Assembly (NCBI RefSeq): GCF_017052585.1
Contig: NZ_JAFFHZ010000001.1
Coordinates: forward strand, 5,146,001-5,210,000
Source of the DNA: Paenibacillus apiarius
GTDB lineage: Bacteria > Bacillota > Bacilli > Paenibacillales > Paenibacillaceae
Direction of reading: 5' to 3'
DNA: 64,000 nucleotides
Below the pieces are notes generated by a model. It ran no database searches. It worked only from the letters and a program-made list of their open reading frames with translations, and was not told where the DNA came from. Made by a program: the position numbers and the translations under genes. The stretch's first letter is position 1; the number at the start of each line of letters is the position of its first letter. This document shows positions 37,692-45,336 of this stretch, in pieces.

Positions 37692-37751
37692 AAATGAAGA
37701 TGAATCATTCATTACCAAATTATTCGGGTTCTTATTCATGATGCCGGGTAA

Positions 37752-37790
37752 GCCGGGGGGATTGTTTTCTCCCGGCCTCTCCTCCTCTTA
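37752..37790 (+). terminator. Possible NRPS terminator
   Basis: GCCGGG (37752-37757) pairs with CCCGGC (37771-37776) and can extend inward by about two pairs. The stem is followed by a pyrimidine-rich but not pure T stretch, so this is a weak intrinsic terminator about 60 bases after the NRPS stop. Confidence 0.45.
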
Positions 37791-37963
37791 TTTCTTGCTG
37801 GTATTTTTAAGATCCGAATTAATTCCGCCGTAGTTTCATGAGATGCAGGGTGGCATGCCATACGCTTAGCTGCAGTTAACATTCACACTGATTCATTTGT
37901 CTATCTATGTGGAAAGGAGACGAAGCTTCGCGATGATCCTATTATTTAGGAGGAATTCTTGGT

Positions 37964-38863
37964 ATGACAAATGCTAAACCAGCCAAAAAAATGACGAAAT
38001 TATTGATTGTTCTGCTTTCTTTTATTCTTCTTGCTTCATTGTCCGGGATAAGTGCTCTGCTTCAATCGAAGGCTTATGCCGCAACCCCTCACGACAAAAA
38101 TTTTTCACCGGAGACACTTAAGTTCCTGCGTGCCAATACGGGTCTCGATGGCGAGCAGTGGGACAATATTATGAAGCTCGTCAACAAACCCGAGCAGGAC
38201 TCGCTCGATTGGACCAAGTACTATGGTTACTGCGAGGACATTGGCGATGACCGCGGCTATACCATCGGCATATTCGGAGCGACGACAGGGGGATCCAACG
38301 ACAAACATCCGGATGGCCCGGCTCTGTTCAAGGAATTCGACGCTGCCAGCGGAGCGGGCAAGCCTTCGGTTGAAGGCGGTCTAGAACGCATAGGCGTTAA
38401 CGGGTCGATGAAAGGTTCGATCTTGAAAATAAAGGATAGCGAAAAAGTGTTCTGCGGAAAAATCAAAAAACTGCAAAACAATGACGCTTGGAGAGAGGCG
38501 ATCTGGCAGACTTTCTACAAAGTATACATCAAATACAGCGTCCAGCAAGCGAGCCAGCGCGGCTTCAATTCCGCTCTGACTATCGGCTCCTTTGTCGATA
38601 CAGCATTGAATCAGGGCGCTACCGGTGATTCCGGCACTCTCGAGGGTGTTCTGTCCCGCTCAGGTAAAAGTACCGACGAGAAGACTTTCATGAAGAAATT
38701 TTACGCTCAACGCACTCTAATCGTGGATACCAATGACTACAACCAACCGCCCAATGGCAAGAACCGTGTGAAGCAATGGAGCCAACTTTGGGATATGGGG
38801 AAGGCGGACCTGAAGAACGCCGACGACGCGATTGTTAAAGTCACCAGTTGGAAAATGAAGTAA
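37964..38863 (+). CDS. csn: Secreted GH46 chitosanase
   Basis: An endo-chitosanase of glycoside hydrolase family 46 that cleaves beta-1,4 linkages in chitosan outside the cell by an inverting mechanism. The 299-residue precursor begins with a basic n-region and a hydrophobic stretch (about 11-33) and a probable signal peptidase site after Ala-Tyr-Ala (residue 39). The catalytic pair aligns with Streptomyces N174 Glu22 and Asp40: Glu77 in the NKPEQDSLDW segment and Asp95 in EDIGDDRGYT, with the same 18-residue spacing. A strong AGGAGG lies about 10 bases before the ATG. It is monocistronic, with a 270-base gap after the NRPS and a strong terminator behind it. A role in fungal or arthropod cell-wall chitosan degradation is likely. 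Family call is firm. Confidence 0.95.
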   Translation: MTNAKPAKKMTKLLIVLLSFILLASLSGISALLQSKAYAATPHDKNFSPETLKFLRANTGLDGEQWDNIMKLVNKPEQDSLDWTKYYGYCEDIGDDRGYTIGIFGATTGGSNDKHPDGPALFKEFDAASGAGKPSVEGGLERIGVNGSMKGSILKIKDSEKVFCGKIKKLQNNDAWREAIWQTFYKVYIKYSVQQASQRGFNSALTIGSFVDTALNQGATGDSGTLEGVLSRSGKSTDEKTFMKKFYAQRTLIVDTNDYNQPPNGKNRVKQWSQLWDMGKADLKNADDAIVKVTSWKMK

Positions 38864-38867
38864 GCAA

Positions 38868-38914
38868 CGGCAAAATCCCGCGTCCGGCATTGCGTCGGAC
38901 GCGGGATTTTGCCG
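38868..38914 (+). terminator. Strong hairpin terminator after chitosanase
   Basis: A perfect 19-bp inverted repeat (38868-38886 with 38896-38914) with a 9-base loop. A-run and T-run edges lie inside the stem, so it could act in both directions, closing the chitosanase transcript and insulating the minus-strand remnant. Confidence 0.85.
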
Positions 38915-38938
38915 TATCTGAAATGGCCAATGCCGCAG

Positions 38939-39120
38939 TTACTGGCGGATGCGTGCCAGCTTATCGGGATTACGGACGAAATAGAGCTGCCGGACAATTC
39001 CCCGCTCCGTGTGAAAGATGATGACCGTTTCAATCGCGGCGCCGTTGAGGATGGCATCTTCGGACAGCAGGCTTAGAATCGTAGGCACGTCTTCCTAAAA
39101 AGCTCGTTCCACTTCTCCAT
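38939..39120 (-). pseudogene. Remnant of an ECF41-type sigma factor C-terminus
   Basis: On the minus strand, a frame of about 50 codons ends at 38939 with QLYFVRNPDKLARIRQ. The VRNPxKL ending is typical of the SnoaL-like C-terminal extension of ECF41/SigJ-type sigma factors. It begins with DVPTILSLLSEDA. Just upstream the frame meets a TAG stop, while another frame reads MEKWNELFR from an ATG at 39120, so a frameshift separates the two. No sigma2 or sigma4 region is present. This is a decayed gene fragment, not an active gene. The family call rests on the short conserved tail. Confidence 0.6.
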
Positions 39121-39299
39121 CGCGTTCCCTTTCCTTTCTATTTAAAACTCACACTGTTCCAAGTCCATTTCTGAATCTTTCAGCCCCCTATATAACGAGA
39201 GAAGCCATCCATTTGTGACAATGGAGTCCAATCCCGGCGCCGCGCTTCCGTCCAAGTTACCGGCAGCAGAAAAAAGGCAGGCGCAAGCTTTAATTTTAT

Positions 39300-39314
39300 T
39301 GATAATGATTATCA
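39300..39314 (+). promoter_or_regulatory. Fur box (7-1-7)
   Basis: TGATAATGATTATCA is a perfect 7-1-7 inverted repeat, the Bacillus-type Fur operator. The extended 19-base window agrees with the classical GATAATGATAATCATTATC at 17 of 19 positions. It covers the -35 of the promoter for the Crp/Fnr-fumC unit, so iron-loaded Fur should repress it. Confidence 0.8.
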
Positions 39315-39337
39315 CTATCAATAAATTGTGTTATAAT
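39309..39337 (+). promoter_or_regulatory. SigA-type promoter for regulator-fumC unit
   Basis: A TTATCA -35 (39309-39314) and a perfect TATAAT -10 (39332-39337) with a 17-base spacer. The -35 lies within the Fur box. Confidence 0.7.
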
Positions 39338-39390
39338 AAGGAAAGCTGATACGGTTCTAGCGAGCGAGGCAATCACGCTTTGCTTACATC

Positions 39391-39404
39391 ATGATATATA
39401 TCAT
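39391..39404 (+). promoter_or_regulatory. 14-bp palindrome in the regulator leader
   Basis: ATGATATATATCAT is a perfect palindrome between the promoter and the ribosome binding site of the Crp/Fnr-family gene. It could be an autoregulatory operator. Its half-site does not match the TGTGA or TTGAT consensus closely, so this is tentative. Confidence 0.35.
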
Positions 39405-39426
39405 AATAGGAGGGTGGAGAACTGCT

Positions 39427-40137
39427 ATGGTTACTACGACGTCCGAGCCAATTACGCAGGTCTTGAAATCCATAGCCCTGTTCCAGTATTTTAAAGATTG
39501 GGAGCTGGAAGCGGTGGCCAATGTTTCAACATTGCGAGCATATAAGCGCAATTCCCAATTATTCTGTCAATACGAACCTATGGATCATATATACTTTGTT
39601 ATTAACGGCAGAATTCGCATTTACCGGATTAGCAAAGAGGGCAAGGAGCAAACTTTTTATATAGCAGCGGACGGGGATATGTTCCCGCATGAAGGATTTT
39701 TCCGCCAGGGAAGCTACACCGCCAATGCGGCAGCCGAAACCGAAAGTCTGTGTCTGGTCACTGCGCTGAAGCCGTTCGAGGAGATCTTGATACATAATTC
39801 AGACATGACGACGAAAATGTTTCAATTGCTGACGGATAAGATTATCGATCTGCAGACCCGGCTGGAGGAAAAGTCATGCTATACGTTGAAGCGTCAAGTC
39901 ATGGCATCGCTCATCCGTTTAAGCAGCACCCATAGTTCCGCTTGCGAGGGGGGATGGAATAAATTCGATACGCGGCTTACCAATCAAGAGCTGGCCGGCA
40001 TGGTGGGCACGACGCGGGAAACGGTCAACCGGTGCCTGAACGAATTGAAAAAGCATGAGGTCGTGACCAGCAACGAAGGGCACCTTATGATTCGAACAGA
40101 AAGGCTGCGGCAAATGCTGCACGAAGCAGGCAATTGA
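39427..40137 (+). CDS. Crp/Fnr family transcriptional regulator
   Basis: A 236-residue regulator with an N-terminal cyclic-nucleotide-binding fold (about 10-130) containing a VINGRIRIYR beta-roll segment, and a C-terminal winged helix whose recognition region (about 183-212) reads LTNQELAGMVGTTRETVNR. I chose ATG 39427 because aggaggg/ggtggag sits just upstream; an earlier in-frame ATG at 39391 lies inside a palindrome and before that ribosome site. The cysteine arrangement needed for a Fnr 4Fe-4S cluster is not visible, so an O2-sensing cluster is unlikely; the effector is unknown. It lies 31 bases before fumC with no terminator, hence probably co-transcribed under the Fur-box promoter. Family is sure, target genes unknown. 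Confidence 0.9.
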   Translation: MVTTTSEPITQVLKSIALFQYFKDWELEAVANVSTLRAYKRNSQLFCQYEPMDHIYFVINGRIRIYRISKEGKEQTFYIAADGDMFPHEGFFRQGSYTANAAAETESLCLVTALKPFEEILIHNSDMTTKMFQLLTDKIIDLQTRLEEKSCYTLKRQVMASLIRLSSTHSSACEGGWNKFDTRLTNQELAGMVGTTRETVNRCLNELKKHEVVTSNEGHLMIRTERLRQMLHEAGN

Positions 40138-40168
40138 ACTGACGGATACGAAATGAGGAGGAATCGCG

Positions 40169-41560
40169 ATGGATTACCGAATCGAGCACGATACGTTAGG
40201 TGAAGTGAAGGTACCCGCTGACAGGCTGTGGGCGGCTCAAACCCAACGCAGCTATGAAAATTTCCGTATTGGCACGGAACGGATGCCGCTGCCGCTCATC
40301 CGCGTATTCGCCATCCTGAAGAAAAGCGCGGCGCTGGCGAACCGTTCGCTCGGCAAGCTGGAGGCGGAAAAAGCGGATGCGATCGTTGCGGCCGCAGAGG
40401 AGATTATCCGGGGCGAGCTAGATGATCATTTTCCGCTCGTCGTCTGGCAGACAGGGAGCGGCACGCAGACGAACATGAACGTCAACGAGGTGATAGCCAA
40501 TCGCGCCAATCAATGGTTGCAGCAGCGCGGAAGCGGCTTGCGCATTCATCCGAATGACGATGTGAACCGTTCGCAGAGCTCGAACGATACGTTCCCGACG
40601 GCAATGCATGTCGCCGCTCTTCTTGCGTTAGAAGACGAGCTGCTGCCGGCATTGAGCGAATTGAAGGGCACGCTGCAGGCCAAGAGCGAGGAGTTCCAGG
40701 ACATCATCAAAATCGGCAGAACCCATCTGCAGGATGCGACGCCGTTGACGCTCGGGCAGGAAATCAGCGGGTGGGCCCGCATGCTGGATAAAACGGAACG
40801 CATGGTGAAGCAAAGCGCGGAATATTTGCAGGAATTAGCGATTGGCGGAACGGCGGTCGGGACCGGGATCAATGCCCATCCGAAATTCGGGGAGCTGACA
40901 GCGGCGGAGATTGGCAAGCATACCGGCAAGACGTTCACCTCCGCCGTCAACAAATTCCACGCTCTGACGAGTCATGATGAGCTCGTGCATGCGCATGGGG
41001 CCTTGAAGGCGCTGGCGGCCGATCTCATGAAGATCGCCAATGACGTGAGATGGCTGGCGAGCGGGCCGCGCTGCGGCATTGGCGAAATTGCGATCCCGGC
41101 CAATGAGCCGGGAAGCTCCATTATGCCGGGCAAGGTGAATCCGACGCAGAGCGAGGCGCTGACGATGGTCGTCTGTCAAGTGATGGGCAATGACGCGGCG
41201 ATCGGCTTTGCGGCCAGTCAGGGCAATTTCGAGCTGAACGTGTTCAAGCCGGTCATTATCTACAATTTCCTGCAATCGGCGCGGCTGCTCGCCGATGCGA
41301 TGCGCTCCTTCCATGCCCATTGCGCGGCAGGCATCGAGCCGAATCGGGCCGCGATTCAGAGCAATCTCGATAAATCACTCATGCTCGTCACCGCATTGAA
41401 TCCGCACATCGGCTATGAAAATGCGGCTGCGGTGGCGAAGCTGGCCCATCGGGAAGGAATCACGCTCAAGGAAGCGGCGCTGCAGAGCAAGCTCTTGACC
41501 GAAGAGCAATTCGACCGCATCGTCCGGCCTGAGCAGATGATTGAGCCGACAGAAGCGTGA
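40169..41560 (+). CDS. fumC: Class II fumarate hydratase
   Basis: Converts fumarate and water to L-malate in the TCA cycle as a cytoplasmic tetramer. This is the iron-independent class II enzyme (the superfamily of aspartase and argininosuccinate lyase). The 463 residues match full-length FumC/CitG. Seen are the substrate-site [11 protein letters not shown] segment and the signature [11 protein letters not shown] at about 315-325. An AGGAGG ribosome site precedes ATG 40169. It is the second gene of a unit with a Crp/Fnr regulator behind a Fur box, which fits induction of an iron-free fumarase when iron is short. A strong terminator follows. Confidence 0.96.
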   Translation: MDYRIEHDTLGEVKVPADRLWAAQTQRSYENFRIGTERMPLPLIRVFAILKKSAALANRSLGKLEAEKADAIVAAAEEIIRGELDDHFPLVVWQTGSGTQTNMNVNEVIANRANQWLQQRGSGLRIHPNDDVNRSQSSNDTFPTAMHVAALLALEDELLPALSELKGTLQAKSEEFQDIIKIGRTHLQDATPLTLGQEISGWARMLDKTERMVKQSAEYLQELAIGGTAVGTGINAHPKFGELTAAEIGKHTGKTFTSAVNKFHALTSHDELVHAHGALKALAADLMKIANDVRWLASGPRCGIGEIAIPANEPGSSIMPGKVNPTQSEALTMVVCQVMGNDAAIGFAASQGNFELNVFKPVIIYNFLQSARLLADAMRSFHAHCAAGIEPNRAAIQSNLDKSLMLVTALNPHIGYENAAAVAKLAHREGITLKEAALQSKLLTEEQFDRIVRPEQMIEPTEA

Positions 41561-41571
41561 CCGCGACATAT

Positions 41572-41610
41572 AGCGATTGTTTGCGATATAAGCAAACAAT
41601 CGCTTTTTTT
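41572..41610 (+). terminator. Intrinsic terminator after fumC
   Basis: 13-bp perfect stem (41572-41584 with 41592-41604), 7-base loop, and seven Ts at 41604-41610. Confidence 0.93.
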
Positions 41611-41750
41611 ATGTTCAATCAGGCTTTGCAGCCGCTTCCGCAACAGTTGTATATGGATGTAAAGACCGGTATATAGAAATCGCCGCTAGGCAGTTCTTAT
41701 AATGAAGCTATGATAGTACTGCTTACTTTCAATTACTGGGAGGGTCGAAC

Positions 41751-43382
41751 TTGAAAAGAAAACAGAAAATCAGTTTGGTCGTCGCGCTCATCATCGGCCT
41801 CATTGCCGCTACTGCATGCGGGAAGCAAGAGGAGGCACAGAAGCCGGAAGGATCACCGGCCACCGAGGCGAATGGCGTATTGGAAGTTTCGACGGTTCGT
41901 GCCAGCGATCCATATTTGAAGTTCGATAAAGGAGAAGATTTTGACAACAACTCGGTATACGATGCTTACGAGAAAGACGCAGGGGTCAGAATTACGAACA
42001 AATGGATCGCGGACGGCAGCCAGTTCAAGGAGAAGTTAAAGATGGCGATCGCCTCCAATGATATCCCTGACTTCTTCCCGGTCGAAGCTTCTCAGCTGCA
42101 GCAGCTAATCGAAGCGGATATGATTATGGATCTGACCGATGTATATGAACAGACGGCAACACCGGAAACGAAAAAGTTCATGATGATGGACGGCGGAACT
42201 CAGATGAAGTCCGCTACGTTTGACGGCAAGCTGATGGCCATTCCGCAGACGGGCAATCCTTATACCGCTCAGTTCCTGTGGGTGCGCTCCGATTGGTTGA
42301 AGAAGCTCAACTTGCCTGAACCAAAGACGATGCAGGATTTGTTGACCATTATGGAAGCGTTCGCAACGAAGGACCCAGGGGGGACGGGCAAGTCCTATGG
42401 CTTGGCGTTGAATAAGAAACTGGATGACGGCGCAACCGGACTAGTCGGCTTCTTGAACGGTTTTCACGCCTATTTGGATCAATGGATCGATGATGGTTCC
42501 GGCAAACTGATAAATAGCGACATTCAACCAGAGATGAAGGAAGCATTGCGCACACTGCAGGAGATGTTCAAAAAGGGTCTGATCGATCCCGAATTTGCCG
42601 TCAAGGATACGCAGAAGGCATCTGAAATGATCTTTGGCGACAGCATTGGCGTGCTCTACGGCGCAGAATGGACGCCCGCTCAACTGGTTCAAGGCGCGGT
42701 GAAGGACGGGAAAGCGGTTCAGGAATGGAGCGTATATCCACTTCCTTCTATCGATGAGAAGCTGGCATCCACGCAAATCGGGTTGGGCGCCAGCGGATAC
42801 TACGTCGTGTCCAAGAAGGCCAAAAACCCTGAGGCGGTCATTAAGCTGTTGAACCAGTGGATCGTGGTTGACAACCATCCAACGGAAGAGGATAAAGTGT
42901 ACGAGTTCGGAAAGGATCGCGTGGAGAAGTCGAGCAATTACTGGCTGCTGAACCCGCTCACGGTCTACAACCAGACGAATGACAACGGTGTAGTGCTGCC
43001 AAAGGCGATCGCGGATAAGGATGAGAGTCTGTTGCAGACGAAGGAGCACAAGACAAGATATGGGCGCGCGATGAAATATGTGGAAGGCGACCTCTCGATG
43101 TGGTGGGAGTACCTCATATCCGGACCGAAAGGATCACTGTCAATCATTCCGTATATGAAGGAACATAATCTATTCAATCAAAACAAGTTCTATGGCGCTC
43201 CGACGCCGACGATGGTGGAAAAAAACGAAATACTGAATAGAAAGCGGGACGAGGTATTCGTCAAAATCATCATGAATCAAGTATCGGTTGACGAGTTCGA
43301 TAAATTCGTCGCCGATTGGAAAAAGCTTGGCGGAGACGAGATTACCGAAGAAGTGAACGAGTGGTACGCCAAAAACAAATAA
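41751..43382 (+). CDS. Lipoprotein substrate-binding protein of an LplABC-type importer
   Basis: An extracellular solute-binding protein (family 1, LplA/YtcQ-like) that captures a saccharide outside the membrane and delivers it to the two permeases encoded next. It has 543 residues, the large size typical of this Paenibacillus/Bacillus group. The start is TTG at 41751, supported by GGGAGGG 7 bases upstream. The signal peptide ends in a lipobox I-A-A-T-A-C with the lipidated Cys at residue 23. The substrate is not evident; such systems import oligosaccharides or uronides. Two small features around it: TATAAT at 41698 may be its -10, and a hairpin at 43429 separates it from the permease genes. 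Confidence 0.92.
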   Translation: MKRKQKISLVVALIIGLIAATACGKQEEAQKPEGSPATEANGVLEVSTVRASDPYLKFDKGEDFDNNSVYDAYEKDAGVRITNKWIADGSQFKEKLKMAIASNDIPDFFPVEASQLQQLIEADMIMDLTDVYEQTATPETKKFMMMDGGTQMKSATFDGKLMAIPQTGNPYTAQFLWVRSDWLKKLNLPEPKTMQDLLTIMEAFATKDPGGTGKSYGLALNKKLDDGATGLVGFLNGFHAYLDQWIDDGSGKLINSDIQPEMKEALRTLQEMFKKGLIDPEFAVKDTQKASEMIFGDSIGVLYGAEWTPAQLVQGAVKDGKAVQEWSVYPLPSIDEKLASTQIGLGASGYYVVSKKAKNPEAVIKLLNQWIVVDNHPTEEDKVYEFGKDRVEKSSNYWLLNPLTVYNQTNDNGVVLPKAIADKDESLLQTKEHKTRYGRAMKYVEGDLSMWWEYLISGPKGSLSIIPYMKEHNLFNQNKFYGAPTPTMVEKNEILNRKRDEVFVKIIMNQVSVDEFDKFVADWKKLGGDEITEEVNEWYAKNK

Positions 43383-43428
43383 CAGCGCATGCGCAATACA
43401 TCAAAGTCATTGCGGCATCGTTCCATGC

Positions 43429-43461
43429 GGGGAATCGGAACGCGATTCGGTTCCCCTTTTT
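43429..43461 (+). terminator. Intercistronic partial terminator (attenuator)
   Basis: A 9-bp stem (43429-43437 with 43448-43456, one T-G wobble), 10-base loop and five Ts, lying between the binding-protein gene and the first permease gene. Read-through would give more binding protein than permease, as is common in such importers. Confidence 0.75.
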
Positions 43462-43491
43462 CCCTATTTTGACTTCAAGCAGGTGGTGCAT

Positions 43492-44397
43492 ATGAATCAA
43501 TTAGCTCGCATGTGGAAAAGGGAATGGCCGCTTCATGTCATGCTCATTCCCGGATTGGTGTTCATTCTCATCTTCAGCTACATTCCGATGGTAGGCATTA
43601 TTATGGCGTTCCAGAAATATATACCTACGAAAGGCGTCCTGGGTTCCCCCTTTGTCGGCATGAAAAATTTTCAATTCCTTATTGATTATCCGGACCTGGG
43701 ACGGATATTTTTCAACACCGTCTACATTGCCGTCATGAAAATCGTCGCCGGCTTGGCCGTGCCGATCACGATAGCGATTTTATTGAATGAACTACGGAAA
43801 GAATGGATTAAACGGACCTTCCAAACGTTGGTCTATTTGCCGCATTTCTTGTCCTGGGTGCTGCTCAGCGGAATATTAATCGATGTTTTATCCCCCTCTT
43901 CAGGTATTTTAAATAAGGCTCTGGGGCTGCTCGGCGTCGACCCGATTTTTTTTCTGGGTGACAATAACTGGTTCCCTTATGTCATGGTCATCTCTGATAT
44001 ATGGAAGGAATTCGGATTCGGCACAATCATATACTTGGCTGCGCTTACCAACATTAACCCATCGCTTTACGAAGCGGCGGAAATCGACGGAGCCGGGCGT
44101 TGGAAGCAGACGCTCTACGTGACCTTGCCGGGGATGATGCCGATCATCGTGCTGATGCTCACCTTGAATATCGGCAACGTGCTGAATGCGGGTTTCGATC
44201 AAATATTCAACTTATATAGTCCGCAAGTATATGAGAGCGGGGATATTATCGACACCTTTGTGTACCGCATGGGTATCGAGCAATCTCAATTCGGGTTCGC
44301 GACGGCAGTAGGGCTGTTGAAGTCAATCGTTTCGTTTGTCTTGATTTCCATTTCCTATGTATTGGCCTATCGTTTCGCGAATTATCGTATTTTCTAG
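43492..44397 (+). CDS. ABC importer permease, LplB type
   Basis: A polytopic inner-membrane permease of the MalF/LplB family. It has 301 residues with about six hydrophobic helices, beginning with one at about 15-35. The ATPase-coupling EAA loop (E-A-A-E-I-D-G-A-G) starts near residue 194. I chose ATG 43492 because AGGTGG ends 5 bases before it; the GTG at 43483 lies within that ribosome site. It sits between the binding protein and the second permease, 21 bases before the latter. No ATPase gene is present here; a shared MsmX-type ATPase elsewhere would be expected. Confidence 0.93.
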   Translation: MNQLARMWKREWPLHVMLIPGLVFILIFSYIPMVGIIMAFQKYIPTKGVLGSPFVGMKNFQFLIDYPDLGRIFFNTVYIAVMKIVAGLAVPITIAILLNELRKEWIKRTFQTLVYLPHFLSWVLLSGILIDVLSPSSGILNKALGLLGVDPIFFLGDNNWFPYVMVISDIWKEFGFGTIIYLAALTNINPSLYEAAEIDGAGRWKQTLYVTLPGMMPIIVLMLTLNIGNVLNAGFDQIFNLYSPQVYESGDIIDTFVYRMGIEQSQFGFATAVGLLKSIVSFVLISISYVLAYRFANYRIF

Positions 44398-44418
44398 CAA
44401 AGGGGAACGGGCATACTT

Positions 44419-45297
44419 ATGAAAAAGACACTGGGCCGACGACTGTTTCTAGGCTGCAACTTCGTGTTTCTTGCGGCGATTTCGTGTCTGTGCTTGATGC
44501 CAATCATCCATATATTAGCCATCTCGTTCAGTTCCGGCGCGGCGGCATCGGCCGGCAAAGTGCTGCTATGGCCGGTCGAATTCTCAACGGCGGCTTATCA
44601 GAACGTATTTGGCAAGCCAGAATATTTGCGCGCCTTCTGGGTATCTTTGCAGCGTGTCTTGCTCGGCACCTCCCTCAGTATGTTCCTCACGATACTGACG
44701 GCCTACCCGCTATCGCGGGATTCGAGGCAATTCCGGCTGCGCACGGCATATGTATGGATATTTGTATTTACGATTCTGTTCAATGGCGGATTGATTCCTT
44801 GGTACATGACGATCAAGACGATTGGTCTTATCGACTCGCTGTGGGCATTGGTGTTGCCGGGTGCCGTGCAGGTGTTCAATATCATTTTGCTGCTCAATTT
44901 CTACCGCAATCTGCCGAAGGAACTGGAGGAATCGTCCAGGATCGACGGAGCCGGACATTTCACGACGCTATGGAAAATATATGTGCCCTTGTCCCTCCCG
45001 GCATTGGCGACAACCGGTCTCTTTACAATGGTCGGGCATTGGAACAGCTGGTTCGACGGGATGATACTGATGAACCATCCCGATAAATACCCGCTGCAAA
45101 CATTTCTGCAGACGATCATTATTAATCTGGACTTCCGGTTTCTGAAGTCGCAGGATGCGGAACTGATGATTCAGCTGTCCGATCGAACCAGCAAAGCGGC
45201 GCAAATTTTTGTGGCAGCCTTTCCAATTTTGATCGTCTATCCGTTTCTGCAGAAATTTTTCATTAAAGGAATTGTGATGGGGAGCGTCAAAGAATAA
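44419..45297 (+). CDS. ABC importer permease, LplC type
   Basis: The second permease (MalG/LplC/YtcP family) of the same importer. It has 292 residues with about six membrane helices and an EAA-like loop (E-E-S-S-R-I-D-G-A-G) from about residue 170. It would pair with the LplB-type subunit to form the channel. A GGGG-rich ribosome site precedes ATG 44419. The sensor kinase gene starts 39 bases after its stop, so one transcript for import and sensing is likely. Confidence 0.93.
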   Translation: MKKTLGRRLFLGCNFVFLAAISCLCLMPIIHILAISFSSGAAASAGKVLLWPVEFSTAAYQNVFGKPEYLRAFWVSLQRVLLGTSLSMFLTILTAYPLSRDSRQFRLRTAYVWIFVFTILFNGGLIPWYMTIKTIGLIDSLWALVLPGAVQVFNIILLLNFYRNLPKELEESSRIDGAGHFTTLWKIYVPLSLPALATTGLFTMVGHWNSWFDGMILMNHPDKYPLQTFLQTIIINLDFRFLKSQDAELMIQLSDRTSKAAQIFVAAFPILIVYPFLQKFFIKGIVMGSVKE

Positions 45298-45336
45298 TAG
45301 TTCATATTTTTATCTACCATGGAATAGGGAGAACAA

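Noticed and set aside
37636-37833. 65-codon frame overlapping the NRPS end
   Set aside because: Runs through the thioesterase end and the probable terminator in another frame; no ribosome site.
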